Source: Saccharum officinarum (Eukaryota; Streptophyta; Magnoliopsida; Poales; Poaceae). Taken from it: a stretch of DNA of 64,000 nucleotides. Below are positions 11,430 through 24,115 of this stretch, one piece after another. Where the stretch lies: contig CM036215.1 in NCBI GenBank assembly GCA_020631735.1, positions 11,558,346-11,622,345 on the forward strand, in the 5' to 3' direction. How positions within the stretch are numbered: position 1 is the stretch's first letter; each line of letters starts with the position of its first letter. A program made the position numbers and the translations under genes. The notes below the pieces were generated by a model. It worked only from the letters and a program-made list of their open reading frames with translations, was not told the origin of the DNA and did not search any database.

Positions 11430-14400
11430 CTACTTGATGTACATGCTCTTGAAATTGTCCAGATGAATGCCCCCTGCAAATTCAAAGAAACAACATGAAA
11501 TGTCAGAACAATGGAAAGCAGGCTTCTATCATCACTTCATCAGTAAGTCAATTTCTATGCTTAACAAGGAATCACCAGCTCACCAGGTTGACACTCTCTC
11601 GAGATTGCAAACAAACCAATATGGCAACCCAAGTACCTCACAGTTAGAAAACTGAATGTTTGAGGTGATCTTGGTATCCAAGTCGTGCTTCAAAACCCTT
11701 TGACCATCTTCAAAGAAACAAAAAATAATTGATGCAATCCAATTTTTATGATTCGACTCCAAAATAGAGCTATATATCAATCAGCTCATAGATTAACCTA
11801 TATCACAGAAGGTATGAAATCTTGCAATCGATGATATAAGCTCATTGTTAGGGATCTTCTCCATTGAATTAGAAAGCACTCTAGCCCTTGATGACCAATT
11901 CATGTGCATATCCTTAATAAGGGCACACCTCTCTTTTACAGTTTGCTGATATGACTCCATTACTTCAGCTCTGCCTTCACACAACTTTAACTCAATGCGG
12001 TAAGAAAAAAATCTAATAAATAAATGAAACAAGTCAATACTAACCTCGTCCAATATCTTGCTTTTTGCCCGTTGATATTCTCAGGGTCCATTGAGTTCCA
12101 AAGCTACAAAGTAGCAAGTGTCGGGACCAAGAAGAGTTACTAATAACTCAATAGCCAGGTAATCTGTTCCCAATGGAAACCAGTGGTAGTGCACTATTGG
12201 CATAATGTGACTGTACACAAAACTAAAACAAGAAATATATCACTAAGCCATTAACCACCATTAACATCAGTTGAACACCAAATGTAAATGCAACAAATTT
12301 CACTAATATGTGTTTCCTCCCATATCAACCAAAATAATGAACAGTAAGTATTTAGAAATATTATCATTCAGCCTCACTATCAGAAATGTAAAACAACCCC
12401 AGACCAAATATTTGGTCTAACATAAATGGATGGACAAAATGCATGCATTATATCAGATTTCAGATTGTACAAACTGCTAATGGAAGCATTTATATGAGGG
12501 CAAGTTAATCAAATTGGATCTAAAATGGTCAAGCCTACCTGCGGTCTGCGATTAATAAGTTGTCCTCTGAAATTTGTATCAAATGCCATGGAAGTGCTAT
12601 GGAGTCTGCATCAAAATCCTGAATAGTTGGAGCAACATATTTTCTCAGACCAAGCTTATTGGTAATCTAGCTCCAGATGCCATTGCTTCTATTGAAGACT
12701 GGATAAACTGTTTCTAAAGTCCTTCCTAAATCTGCTTTTTTTACTACATGATTCTGCAAAAAGAATCAGAAAGTGATAAATTAGATAGTTCTTCAGTGTA
12801 AAAATAGAGTGCAAAAATATTTATCAGACTGGAAATCAAGCTCAGAAATAATGAATTCACAGAGGGAAAATTATTAGATCTTTCCATATAGGGCGGTATG
12901 ATTTGAACTGGGCATTGGCTGATTGGAGCAGCCCTCGGTGAGCCATGGCTGAAAACTTTACCCCAAATTATGTTATTACTTTTGAGACAACAAAAAATCA
13001 GAACCTTCTCCTTAAACTGGGTATATTTAGTTTAGTTGCTTAGAACTACGGTTTAAAAAGATTACCTATGCTTTTTTATCATAAACATGTGTGTGGAACT
13101 TGACAAAATTTGCACCAGCAATATTCTGCGTATAATCTAGATGGTCAGGCAAAAAAAGAGTTGGCCTGTATCCTGGGTGCTGGGCTGTGGCCACACCCCC
13201 TGTGACATGATGTTCCAAAGATAGACTAATTGTGTTGCTAACAACAATCTGACAGCACGCATGTGTCACAGGATAAGGGGTTAAGCAAGAACCTCCAAAA
13301 TAAAAAAGCAATCTAGGACAAACTTCTGAGTAATACCTTCAGTATTCACTGAAGAAAGTAGAAAAAATTAGATATATATGGTTCTGTCATTTAGGATGGA
13401 GAAGAAAAAGAAATTACATGGTCCAGTTACTTGGTTATCTGAGACATTCTGCAACAGCAAGGAACAAAATCATCCCATCATCTAGTCGGGACTAAAAAAT
13501 TCCATGAATAATCTTCCATATAGTGCTATCTGAACCCTGAATGATTCAAATATGAATACACACGTGTCAACAAACACACAACACTCCCTTCCAATTGTCA
13601 GTAGATGAATGGTGAAGCTACTGATTGAATAGACAAAAAAATATTCGACCTGAATAGATGAAAAAAAATAACATTGATGGCTGTAAAATCTCGATTAAGT
13701 GTGCTTCATGATTCAGTCATGCAGACCCTTCTAGGCAGCAAATCAGAGTTATTAGGTTCAGAAAAGCATAAACTTGGACTGACCTATCGTTAATGCATTG
13801 GCTATAGAATGTTCTACCAAATTGCTTCGTGCCGTTAGCAACAAACTATAGAGAAGTAGATGCAACTATGTGCTTCCCTGATAACCAACAGTGCTGGTAC
13901 TCATATGATACTCCGCATTTATGTGCTCTATCTAAACCGAAAGCCTCCAATAAGGTAGTTTGGCTCCTCGCAGTTCAGAATAGCTTGATTAAGGCTTCAG
14001 CTTACCTCCAATTTTGTTTCTTCGTCAACAATTGAATACAGGTACGTGGACTGATAGTTCCAATTTGGTATCTACATACATTTGCAAAAACCCATCCACG
14101 ACTGAGGGTTCGCCCAAACTGGAGTGGCAGTGCAGAACTGCAGATGCAGTCATGAACAGTAGTGGTCCGTTATCAAGCTAAACTAATCTGTCCTACAAAC
14201 AAGGAGGTGGAAATGTGTGTGCGTATGAGCTCTTGGGGACATTCTAGGAACTACAGCAATGCACTACAACTGAATGGAATCAACCTAAATCAGCTGAACA
14301 ATGGGAGAGATGTTGGAGGAGAGATCCACTTCCACAGAAAATGAAGAGCCAGGAAAATGGGGGTGGGGGCGAGGATACTCACGTGGAGAAGACGTTGGTG

Positions 14401-14961
14401 GTGGGACAGAAGGTCCTCCTCCAGGCGGCGCGATGAAGATCCAGCGAAGGGACCGACGAAGACTCGAGCTCCTGGCGTGCGACAGCGGCGGCGGCGGAGT
14501 CCTGAGCGTCTGGCGCGACAGTGTGATGGGCTGATGGCGACGGCGGCGTTGGCGCGGGAGATGGCGGCGCGAGTCGTCGCCGTTTGTGGAGAAGCAGGCG
14601 TCCTCCTCCGGACGGCATGAGGTGATGGCAGCGTTGACGTTGGTGCGGGAGACGGCGGTGGGGTCGTCGCCGTCGGTGGTGAAGAGACAGGCGTCGTCTT
14701 CCGGGTGGCGTTGATACGAGGAAGTTGATGGCGGCGTCGATCCGAGAAATCCACGAGTGGCAATGACGGCGTGTCCGAGAAACCCGCGATGCGTGATTGG
14801 CGTGATCGCACTGGCCTTCGCGTGCTGTCGTTTGGACGTCGGATCACACGGGACCGGCAGCTTTCCTTCGCGGACGTGGGATCGCACGGGCCGGCTGGAC
14901 GTCCACTCTTTAGTCTATTTATTAGTTGTGAGAGATAAGCCGGCAAAATGTAGTGGAACAA
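11430..14961 (-). pseudogene. NHL-domain protein (EMB1974-like) gene relic
   Basis: Several exon-like pieces with plausible splice signals lie on the minus strand. About 12,700-12,541 reads LGLRKYVAP then DFDADSIALPWHL and ISEDNLLIADR before a GT. About 12,000-11,793 reads LCEGRAEVMESYQQ and ERCALIKDMHMNW. About 11,745-11,600 reads DGQRVLKHDLDT, SNIQFSNCE and LGLPYW. These match, as I remember it, the C-terminal half of plant NHL-repeat proteins such as Arabidopsis EMB1974 (FPWHL, RVLK, SNIQFSN, GLPYW). A GC-rich block at 14,900-14,380 ending in CAC/GTGAGT may be a first exon; an unassigned open piece lies at 13,311-13,066. Most of the protein is missing. It may be a Helitron-captured fragment or a decayed gene. 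Confidence 0.55.
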
Positions 14962-16724
14962 ATATATTAACCTTTAACCCCAAAATTGGATACATTACAT
15001 TGCATGCATAAATATTGAAACCGAAACAGGAAAGGATTATTTATTAATGAATGCGCTAAAAAGGTAAACACAGCTTATTAGCAAGCTAGTGTTTCGCTGT
15101 GCACACGTCTGAACCATGAAGTGCATATTTTCTAAAGTTGTACTGTGCACACATCTGAACAATGGACTGCATATATTTTTTACCGTTGTAGTGGTACGGC
15201 AACAGCAGCTGTAAAATTTTTCATGGCAGATGAAACCATCGTATCTGCGGTGCTCCAAAGTTACCTGCACAAACTAATGTATAGTGTACTAAGAGCAACT
15301 CCAACAGTTTGGGATAATTTGTTCCTTATATCTTGTAATTTGGCAACTCCCCAAATGGTATGGCAAAGGAAAAAAAAAAAGACCCATCTCCAGTAGCACA
15401 AATTTGTTACCGTAGCCACAAATTTATGCATGCAGGAAGGTAAATTTAATCTTCCAACACTTAGATGACAACATTACCTCCATATGACCAGCCTAAAACA
15501 TCTTGAGGAGCCATCATAGGATCTCTGAAATGATTTATATCTAAGGTAAGACAACTTTTTTTTATGTAAGATATGTGAGGTAGGCATACCACAACCTGCA
15601 TATATACTAAAACTTTGTTTGTAGACCAAACGTAAGCTTTTTTCTTGAGAGCACAGTTGCACTGTATCACATCTAAAGAACCTGTGTAAAGCATGAACAC
15701 AGTCCTAATAGGTAGTTGAAGCAAAGCCTTTATCAGAGGAAGAATAAAACACACCAAACTAAATCGCAGATAAGAGGGAGTCAAACCTGATGTTAACTAC
15801 TGGATCATAACCAATGTGTTGCCAGTGATGTCTCCGATTCATCCCCTTTTAAGAACATTTAGGCAGGGATAGGGAGCAGAAGGTGCTGGATGTGCCTACT
15901 GTAGATGTTTGAAAATCAAATAGAAGGCAAATAAGAAAAATAGGGTTCAATGTGTCAAACTTAGTAGAAACCCTCAGGTAAACATACATATGTGTTGTAA
16001 CAGCTTCAGACATGAAGGCCAACACAAAAAGATGGCAGACTATTACAACAGTGTGTTACAGGATATGGAGATTGCCAATTCAGGAAATGGTATGATGTAC
16101 GATAGTGAAATGTAAAGCAATTCATGTGACGCCAAAAGAATGGCCGAAACAACTTAAAAATGACATAGATCAATGGTGGGCTGTAAATTTGACGATTTCG
16201 ACAAAACAAATTTATTCATCATTGAAGCCCAAATCAGCAGTACTATTATTGAAAAATTCAGACCTCGAGCTCAAGGACGTAGTTATTCTCTAAAAAAACG
16301 GCTCATAAAGGTCATACTTACCCAAACTATAGGGTGGGGGGTGGCAGACCCAGTGCCAGAGGCTCCCACACGAGTGGGGTCTGGGGAAGGGAATAACCGA
16401 AGCAAAGTCAAAGAGAAAATGATGATGGATTGAGCAATTATTTGAGAAAGGAAATTATGTCGCTAATAATAATGGGAAGAACTAAGCAGGTAAGAAATGG
16501 GGAAAGAAGACGAACCTGCTAGAACAACTGCAAACTGACAGCCACATCAACATACGTGAAGGTAACCTGTATTCAGGTGAATGAAAGCAATACTTAGATC
16601 AATTGGGTGGATAATTAACAAAATCAAATATGGTTTAGCAAGGAGAAGTAAAAGGAAATTTTCATTAAGATAAGTCGTGCACTGGTGTTTGTAAATACCG
16701 CAATGCACTGATCCAAACGCAACA
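14962..16724. other. Intergenic, possible MITE and SINE remnants
   Basis: No gene is recognised. The phrase GAGCAACTCCAACAG near 15,294 is typical of grass MITE ends but no partner end was found. At 16,328-16,400, CCAGAGGCTCCCACACGAG and GGGGTCTGGGGAAGGG resemble a grass SINE fragment I have seen before. Both are weak calls. Confidence 0.35.
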
Positions 16725-16739
16725 ATCTATGACCATGTG

Positions 16740-17894
16740 AGAACCGAACAGCGCTCGGGTGGCTAGCACAGCCAGCGTGCGTGCAGCCGGCGCGAGTTCG
16801 ATTCCCAAGAATCGCACTTGCGTCTCTCACCAGGGTGCGTCCCCAATAAATTTTGTTGTCTCTCATGCGTGGAGCCACAGAGGGAATACGACGTGCCCGT
16901 CGTCTACGGGTCCATGGATGGACCCGATAATCTCACGAAGGACGCGATGTAATCTGAGTGTAGTTGTAGGTTTGTTTATGTACGCGTAGTGTGAGTGTGA
17001 GTGTGGTGTGCGTGTGTAGGCAGTGGCGGATCTAGGATTTTGGCATAGGGCTTGCCGCATCAAAATTCTCATATCCACTCTAAGATGTGTGATGAAGTAA
17101 CTTTACGGTAATAATGCAGTTAAAGTATCCATTCAAGATATGTGTGATGAAGTATATAGGAAAACAAAAATATGTGTGCAGTAATAATAATGCATCAAAA
17201 TTCTCATATCCTATGGCGAACTTTCTATACCACAAAAATATGTTGATGAACTATATAGAAAAACAAATGGTAATAATGCAGTTAAAGTATCCCTTCAAGA
17301 AATGATGAAATCTAACATCAGTTAATGATAATTTCTTTGAAGAGCGGTTAATGATAATTGATAAGCAATAACAATTTATTATATTTTTTCATCTATCTAT
17401 TGAGCAAAATTACGGAGTGCCACGTGTGTATGTAAGGAAATGTTATCGGTGACGGAAAAAAAACATCAGCAAATCCGCATGCATGTCGCTGCTACGCTGC
17501 CCATCTACTGGCCTACGACGCCCTTGGGATATGGCCTACAGCTCTGCTCATGTAATGTGAATGCTACGCGGCCCATTTTTGGTCCAGATGGAGGCGATAG
17601 GCCAGGAGCCCAAATGTGTGCATCAGTCTTTTCCTGTTCCCCTTCTCCTTTGCGTCTTCCTCGCGATTTCAACGGTTGCCGCCGCCGCGCCGCTGAGAGC
17701 TCAGAACTAAGGCTGTCTACCAGGGTCCAAGGAGAAAGAGATGTTTGCCCCTGCAACTTGTATCAGCCTAGGGTATGCCACACCATACCCGTGCCACCCG
17801 CTGGCTCCGCCGGTGTGTGTAGGGTTGGTGTGAGTCTGTACATGAGCAGATGCTACAGCTGTACTCAGACGAGAGGCATCAAACAAAAAAAACC
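16740..17894 (+). mobile_element. tRNA-derived SINE split by a small hAT; 15-bp duplication
   Basis: ATCTATGACCATGTG occurs at 16,725-16,739 and 17,895-17,909. Directly inside the left copy lies a tRNA-like head with A box GCTCGGGTGGCTAG and B box GAGTTCGATTCCC. The right end is an A-rich tail before the second duplication. Removing the nested hAT (17,021-17,815) and one copy of its 8-bp duplication leaves about 350 bp, a normal SINE length. The GTGTGAGTGTG-rich 3' part resembles the SINE at 9642. Structure is seen directly; pol III transcription is family knowledge. Confidence 0.85.
17021..17815. mobile_element. Non-autonomous hAT element with 8-bp duplication
   Basis: TGTGTAGG at 17,013-17,020 and 17,816-17,823 flanks 795 bp. 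The left end CAGTGGCGGATC and the complement of the right end CACCGGCGGAGC are similar imperfect inverted repeats starting with CA, as in hAT elements. No transposase is encoded; the short GC-rich ORFs inside are not recognisable. It sits in a SINE, so the SINE is older. Confidence 0.8.
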
Positions 17895-18051
17895 ATCTAT
17901 GACCATGTGGGAAAAAAGGCCTGTGAGTACATGGGAATGTTTTGAGGCACAGAAACAAATGTACATCGCAGTAAGATTTGGTACAACAGTGGAATCGCCA
18001 AGCTAATGCCCTTCTTTTGAACGGTAAATAACTCATCACTCTGAACCTGTA

Positions 18052-18210
18052 ATATGAAAAACAAATGATTAGATGGGTACATCAGCAAACTGAATATATT
18101 ACATTTCCTGCAGAACAGAGCTGGTTAGTAATATGCAAAACAAATGATTAGATGGGTACAGCAGCAAACTGAATGTATTACATTTCCTGCAGAACAGAGC
18201 TGGTTAGTAA
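18052..18210. repeat. Tandem duplication, two copies of about 79 bp
   Basis: The unit runs from ATATG through AAACAAATGATTAGATGGG to AACAGAGCTGGTTAGTA and appears at 18,052-18,130 and 18,131-18,210 with only a few differences. It is non-coding. Confidence 0.9.
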
Positions 18211-19339
18211 CTGAAACAACCCAAGTCGGAGGATGGTTTAATATTACATTTATTGATATATCTTAAATCCTTACCATTCCGGAATGAGTCAATAGATTTT
18301 TTGTGGATCCATTGGATATAGCATACTGTATTTGAATCAACAATTCTTGGCTAATTTGACATTGACACAGTGGAAGTTTGGGTCTGCAGCTAACGCACAG
18401 TGGGCACCCAATCATATGGAGTAAGAAATGAATATATTGTGTTCAATTGTTGTCGAGAACATATCAATTAGCGCGTACTCGAAAAGGTAGATAGGTAGCA
18501 GATCAGTCAAAAGAAACTGCAATATAGCAGATCAGCAAAAAAAAAAACTGTAACATCAATGAGCCCCTAGTCATCTACCTATCTTTCAAAGGAATCAGAG
18601 GGACATAAATGGAGAAGGGATTCACCTCGTCACCTCCGCTGGTGAGGCGTGGCTGACGTCTGCGGCCCTTTGACCAGGACACAATCATCCTGCATTGTAT
18701 AGATGGCCAACGAAGGGTGAGGAAACAGGCCAAAGATGCAAGGGAAAAAAAAAGAGAGGGAGAGCGGGCATCATCCTTGGAGGTGAGAGCAAGGGAGGGG
18801 CGGCAGTACCTGGACGCGCTGGCGCCGGAGGCCTTGCGCGCCGCCGTCTGGGGTGCGCCGCTAGGGTTTGCTTGCGGCGGGGCTACCGTTGTAGCGCGCC
18901 AAAGCGTAGGGTCAGTACATCGAGGAAGAGGGTGGAGATTTGGTGGCCCCAGCCGTAGTCGTGGCCATTGCCAATTGCGGTGGCCTGGCAACGCCGAGGG
19001 AGGGCGGAGGGCACGCGTCGGTCGGCCACGCGACCTCGCCGAGAGCGGCGCAGGCATCCGTCAGCAACACGACTTGCCGGGAGTGGCGCCGGAAGTAGGG
19101 CGGCATTGGCGTGGGTTGGGGAGCGGCGGAGGGGAGAGGTCGAGACGGAGAGAGACGACGACTCGGTGGCTTTCCAAGTGAGAGAAGAAGTGGTATAGGC
19201 AGAGGGGGGCTGAGGAACCTCCTGGAATCGGGATCGTGGCCGTTGGTGCCGAATCGCACGGGTAGGGGAAGCCGGCGACGTGGCCTCACGTGGAATCAGT
19301 AAATGGTATACGAAAATAAAGGTATAATATAATATAATA
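18211..19339. other. No gene to 18.57 kb, then GC-rich leader-like block (minus strand)
   Basis: 18,211-18,574 shows nothing recognisable. 18,575-19,310 is GC-rich and on the minus strand resembles the first exon/leader of a plant gene, with a possible donor (CGTCCAG/GTACTG) near 18,808. Open frames exist in several phases but none matches a protein I know. It may be a captured fragment belonging to a Helitron. Confidence 0.3.
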
Positions 19340-20446
19340 CTAGTAAGGAGGCCCGTGCTTCGCACGGGGGAGTTTTTTTTCGTAACGGATATACACTGTT
19401 TGTAACGGGTTGTACTGTTCACCATACGGCTCCCCCATCCAGTGTCGGGCTCCATCCTGCACCGTGCCCCCTCCGTCACCACGTCGCGCTCCATCCCCAC
19501 CGTGCCCGCTCTAGCTCGCTGCGCATCGTGCCCTCGCTGCTGCGCGCCATGCCCCATCCCCTGCGTGCGGCGAGGTGCTGCTGGGGTGCTACCAGCGCCG
19601 TCATTCCCTGCCAGAACGTCATGGCCGCTGTTGACGCCGTGGCTACCGCGACGCGCGACTTCAGCAAGGAGATGTTAAGATGAAAGCGCATGTTACAAGC
19701 GTATATTTTAAGTGTTTCAGACGTTTTTAGAGATGTGTTACAATTGGTTTATATGAATGTTGAAAAGGTATAACTAGAATATTACATATATTGCAAGTGT
19801 TTCTAACAGGTTTGTTCAAAATGTTTGTTTGTTCCATACGTATGTTACAAGCGCTCTGATCTGGATGTTGCATATGTTTCACACATATGTTGCAACAATA
19901 CGTTCTAAATGTTTCAGCTGTTTCAGTCTTATTATGTTGCAGTAAGTGTTTTCATGTTGCAAGTTGCAAGTGTTTTGTCTGAATATTGCATATGTTTCAC
20001 ACATATGTTGCAAGTTTATGTTTCAGATGTTTCATCTATTTTATACATATATTACATTCAAGTGTTTCATATTGTTCGGAGAGGTAAAGGGGCGTGAGGA
20101 GTGATGGTGGCACGGCACGGGCGCCAAGGAATGGGGCGCGGCGAGCTGGGGGCTGGTGGACGGGGCGTGCGACGCGCCGGTGTCCTACGGACGAGGCGCC
20201 CTGGGGCCAGCGGTCGAGGCGCACACGATGGGGCGTGGTACGCATGCGGGGCGGGGCGAACGACTTTGAATCGAGGCAGACATGACGGGCTAGTCGTGCA
20301 AGGAGAGTCGTCTAGTCGCGCAGGCGCTACGATGGGATAGGAAAAAAATCAGCGGTTGGGGACAGACTGCGTGGGCATCCACACGTGCACGTCCATCCAG
20401 ACGTCAGGATACTAACATTTTCCTTTCTTTATTATATCACACAAGA
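19340..20446 (-). mobile_element. Probable small Helitron
   Basis: On the minus strand the right end is a perfect hairpin CCCGTGCGAAGCACGGG followed by CCTCCTTACTAG and then T, a classic Helitron 3' end (CTAG/T) at 19,340. A plausible 5' end, A/TCTTGTGTGATATAATAAAG, is at 20,446. This gives 1107 bp. Inside, TGCATATGTTTCACACATATGTTGCAA-type motifs repeat at about 19,870 and 19,985, and GC-rich blocks sit near both ends. No Rep/helicase is encoded, so it would be non-autonomous. The 3' end is well supported, the 5' end less so. Confidence 0.55.
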
Positions 20447-22629
20447 TGATAAGTACTAAGGACATGTTTGGTTGCGTATCTGGCATGGACACCGCCAATC
20501 AGGCATCCATTGTAGCCCTAGGCATCCAAAATCAGATGTCGTGCCTGGGAACACTGCCTGGCCCAGGCGACCGGCCCCTAGCACGTTGGTCTGTTCTTTG
20601 TTTTGTTCCTTTCTTTATGCCCATTACCTACCAGGGAAAAAAATATCGGCTGGTAGAATCCGAAATTTCTGAGATATCCCGTTTACCGGCTAGGTTCGAA
20701 ATTTTTCCTCTATCGTCCGAAATTTTCATATTTTTAAAATTTTGTCATCCAAATAGACGCCAAAGCTCACCCAATACTCTAACCTTAATCCATGTTTAAT
20801 TTTCTGTCCCCTTCTCTTCTAAGTTCAAGTTGCCACCGCCGCAACACACTCAGCACGCTCCAGCCATGTCACTGCCCTCCTCATTGAATAAGCAATTGAT
20901 AATATGTTTTATTTAGTTTTTTATGTTAGATTGTTTAGAAATGATCTATGCGCTTTCCTGAACAAAATGAGTCATTTTTTGTCTAAATTTCTTTCGAAAT
21001 TTTATTTCTATCGTCAATAAATTTCCGATATATCCGATATTTCCGTTTATCGGTGACCACCGAGATTTTTAAAATACCGGTACAGAAAACCTTGTTACCT
21101 ACATGTATTTCTCTCACCGGTCCATACTAGCTCTACATTTATATCTATATTTATATTATAGAGCTCTTTTACGGTGGTTGGGGTACTTCTTGCTGGGTTC
21201 CTAAGAATTAATTAGCGCTAACTAATTTTATGAGTGGAAGGTTAGTATTGTAATTGCGGCCCCCTCCCTCTCCCATGCAACAGCCCATGCACGAACCTCC
21301 AGCCCCCCACGCCAAAGGGGTACGCGAGGCTGCCGTGCACCTGCAGTCGCCGTAGCCCTAGCCAGCGCCGCCACTCCCATGCCCTCGCGCGGCGCCGCCG
21401 CCGCCGCCTGCCGCCACCGTCGCATGAAAGGCCGGTCGGAGGCCGTCGGTCCTCTCTCCTCCACCCCTCCAGACGCGAGCGGCTCCTGCGCCCTTGCCTA
21501 GTGCAGAGGCGGACCAGCATCGTGTACGAGTTTGCCTCCGACGACATCCCCCTATCAAATTTTACCAGACCTCGCCGCATCGCCCTCGCCGTCGCGCGGC
21601 GCTGCCGCCGCCGGCCAGCCGTCACTCTCCCTCCTCCCCAGCGCGCCCGCTGACGCGAGCTGCCCCAAGGCCAAGGTTCGACAGACACGCACGAACTCAT
21701 CTTCATTGTTCATGCCATTGCCCATTGTCATGAATTCATGGTGGCATGGTGAGGTAGCGGTTTCTCATTTGTTTGGAACTTTAGACCTGCAAATTTGGAG
21801 TGGTAGTTTGTGCTGTTTGTGTAGTGGAGATTTGCAATCTCTCAGTAGACTTTGTGGCTGCATTATCTTAAATTTGAAGTCAAATTTGAGCTGTTCAGAC
21901 AGTTCAGTACCTCTTTATGTTTGTGCCGTAGCCTCCGGTTTCAATTAACTATTCCCTAATTTAACTGTTCTGAGTATTCCTTTATCAGGATGAATGGTCT
22001 TGTTTATCCCTTGGTTAACTACAGTCTGATATTGCATTTGTAAGTGATCGTGCAGCACATATGGCGCTGCTAACTCAGGAGTGCTCACTTTGTAGCTGTG
22101 GATCACTTCCAAGGGCCTATTTGGTCAATGCCTATGCCACAACTAACCTTAGGCAAAACGTGGTAGCTGCGAGAAGCGGAGAACAATCAGTTCATTTGCA
22201 TTCTATTGTTCTTGCTTTGAAATCGTATAAGTTCATTTTGATGAGGTTTGGGTCAATCCAATGACCCAGAGAAAAGAGAACTTGCATCCCTAGTAATTGG
22301 GAAAATCTGCTTCCTTCCTGCATGTTGCTTCCCCAAAGTTCTCAGTTCATAGATGAAACAGACCAAGTTACAGCTCTGACGTTATAGCTAGCAAAAGTAT
22401 GCCTGATCTTGCAAGATTTAAAGCCTAAAAACTATCCAATGACATTGATGAGAGCTACGATTTGTGTACCCCTGTGGTTACAATATACAGTGCACCTGCT
22501 GCTGGTTATTGATGATTTGTGTATTCACCTCATAGGATTTTTCTCAAAAGCAGCATGACTGCATCATAGTGATTTGAGTCTTTTTCTGCCTAGCTAGTCT
22601 GTAACTTATCAACTTTACTCGTGCTTTTG
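20447..22629. other. Intergenic; TE-like AT-rich block and GC-rich leader-like block
   Basis: 20,640-21,100 repeats phrases such as TCCGAAATTT and CCGATATTTCCG, suggesting a degraded DNA transposon, but no paired ends were found. 21,228-21,706 is GC-rich with open frames on both strands and no recognisable protein. 22,270-22,629 may be intron sequence of the signal-peptide-peptidase-like fragment that resumes at 27,259, because the hAT duplication joins the two sides. Confidence 0.35.
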
Positions 22630-22837
22630 ATTAAAATCAATGTTCCGCTAGGCGCTCGCCTAGGTGCGATTACGCGCGACTAGGCGCGAGTCGAGCCCCT
22701 TCGCCTGGCCTAGGGGGGTAGTCGTGGTGCTAGGCGCTGGGCGGCGCTAGGCGGCGCGGAGGCGGATGTAGACGGCGCGGAGGCGGTGCAAGGCGGCGTG
22801 GAGGCGGCACGGAGGCGCGTGAGGCGGACGCTGGCGC

Positions 22838-24115
22838 GTGAGCCCGCGGAAATTTGGCCCCGCGGCCCGGCGCGTGAAGATTTCCCACGCGGATGGCGCG
22901 GCCAGGCGCGCGCGCGGCTCAGAGCGCGGGAAGGATAAGAGGCAGAGGAAGGATTCCCGCGTGCCATCCTCGTCCCCGCTGCCGGTCCTCCTAGCCACGA
23001 CGAGGTCCATCCGTCGGACCCGGACGAGCTCCTCCCGACGGTCCTGCTCCTCCCCTGCTCGTCCCTGTCCCCAACTCGCCGGTCCTGCTCGTCCTCGTCC
23101 CCTGCTCATCCTCGACTCGCCGCCGCCGGTCCTGCTCGTCCTCGACTCGCCGCAGCTGCGCCTGGAAGCTGCTCGTCCCCGCCGGCCACCCCAAGTCCCC
23201 AAGGTGAGTTCCCTTCCCTCCCTGCTCCTCTCCCCCTGGTCGTCTCCCCTGCTCTGTTCCTCTCCCCTCCTCTGTTCCTCTCCACTACAGCCCCTTGTAT
23301 TTGATATAACTGTATTACAAAATAAGAGCTACAAATGCTAGTTACTGACTAAACAATTCAGCAACTCCATGTCATGGTAGGTTAATCAATTCAGCCACAA
23401 AACTTCAGGTGTTACACAGATTTTCTGAACAAAAGAACAAAAAAAAGAATAATAACTTCTAAGTTATGCATTTCAGAGTTCAGATGATATGTGGTAGGGT
23501 GCTTGGACGACTGCAGAAGTTGGCATAGAACACTACTTCTACAGTCTTAATTTCTTACGTCTGCAGTTCTGTCATCCGTGGGAATTCTTGAAGCAAAATT
23601 TAATTTCATCATTCATCAGTTGTGTGGCATATCTATTTTCAAGACTACTGAAAAACAGCAAAGTTTGGGACCAATTCCAAACACCTAATAAAGCACTGGC
23701 GATTATTATCATCACGAGACCAACAATGATCAATAAATGGAAAGATGGAGTTCATTCATGAGTAAAAGATGGAAAAATAACCTTTGGCATTTTTTCAGTG
23801 GGTCAGTCAGCTCTCTCAAGATAAGAGTAAGATAATCCAACCTCAATGGTTGTATCTGCAGTTTTAAAAACCTCAATGGTTGTAGTCAAAGAGAAAACCT
23901 AGAGCTCCCTTGTATTTGTATGTTGTATCTGCAGTTTTAAAAACCAAAACAATTTTTTCAAGTTGATAAAACACTGCACATAATCTTGCTAGAAATAAAC
24001 AGTAGGCTATCTGAGTACTTGTTTCCTCATAGATGCTAACCTTTTTGCATTTGGTTGGCTTAACCCGTGGATGTATGATGTATGCCTCTATATTTTGTGA
24101 TTGCCTGGATGCAGG
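22838..24115 (+). promoter_or_regulatory. hAT leader exon and first intron
   Basis: A GC-rich leader ends at 23,203 in a good donor (CCCAAG/GTGAGT). The matching acceptor (TGGATGCAG) is at 24,106-24,114, just before the transposase ATG at 24,116. The leader has an open frame, but it is Arg/Ser/Pro-rich and probably not translated. Inside the intron, TTGTATCTGCAGTTTTAAAA occurs twice (about 23,850 and 23,925). Confidence 0.55.

Noticed and set aside
14285..14961. Two overlapping minus-strand frames of 200 and 223 codons
   Set aside because: Both are Pro/Arg/Ser-rich in a GC-rich leader. At most the 3' part may be first exon of the NHL-gene relic; no separate gene is claimed.
22747..23202. 151-codon minus-strand frame in the hAT leader
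   Set aside because: It is Arg/Gly/Ala-rich due to GC content and antisense to the hAT leader exon, with no domain.
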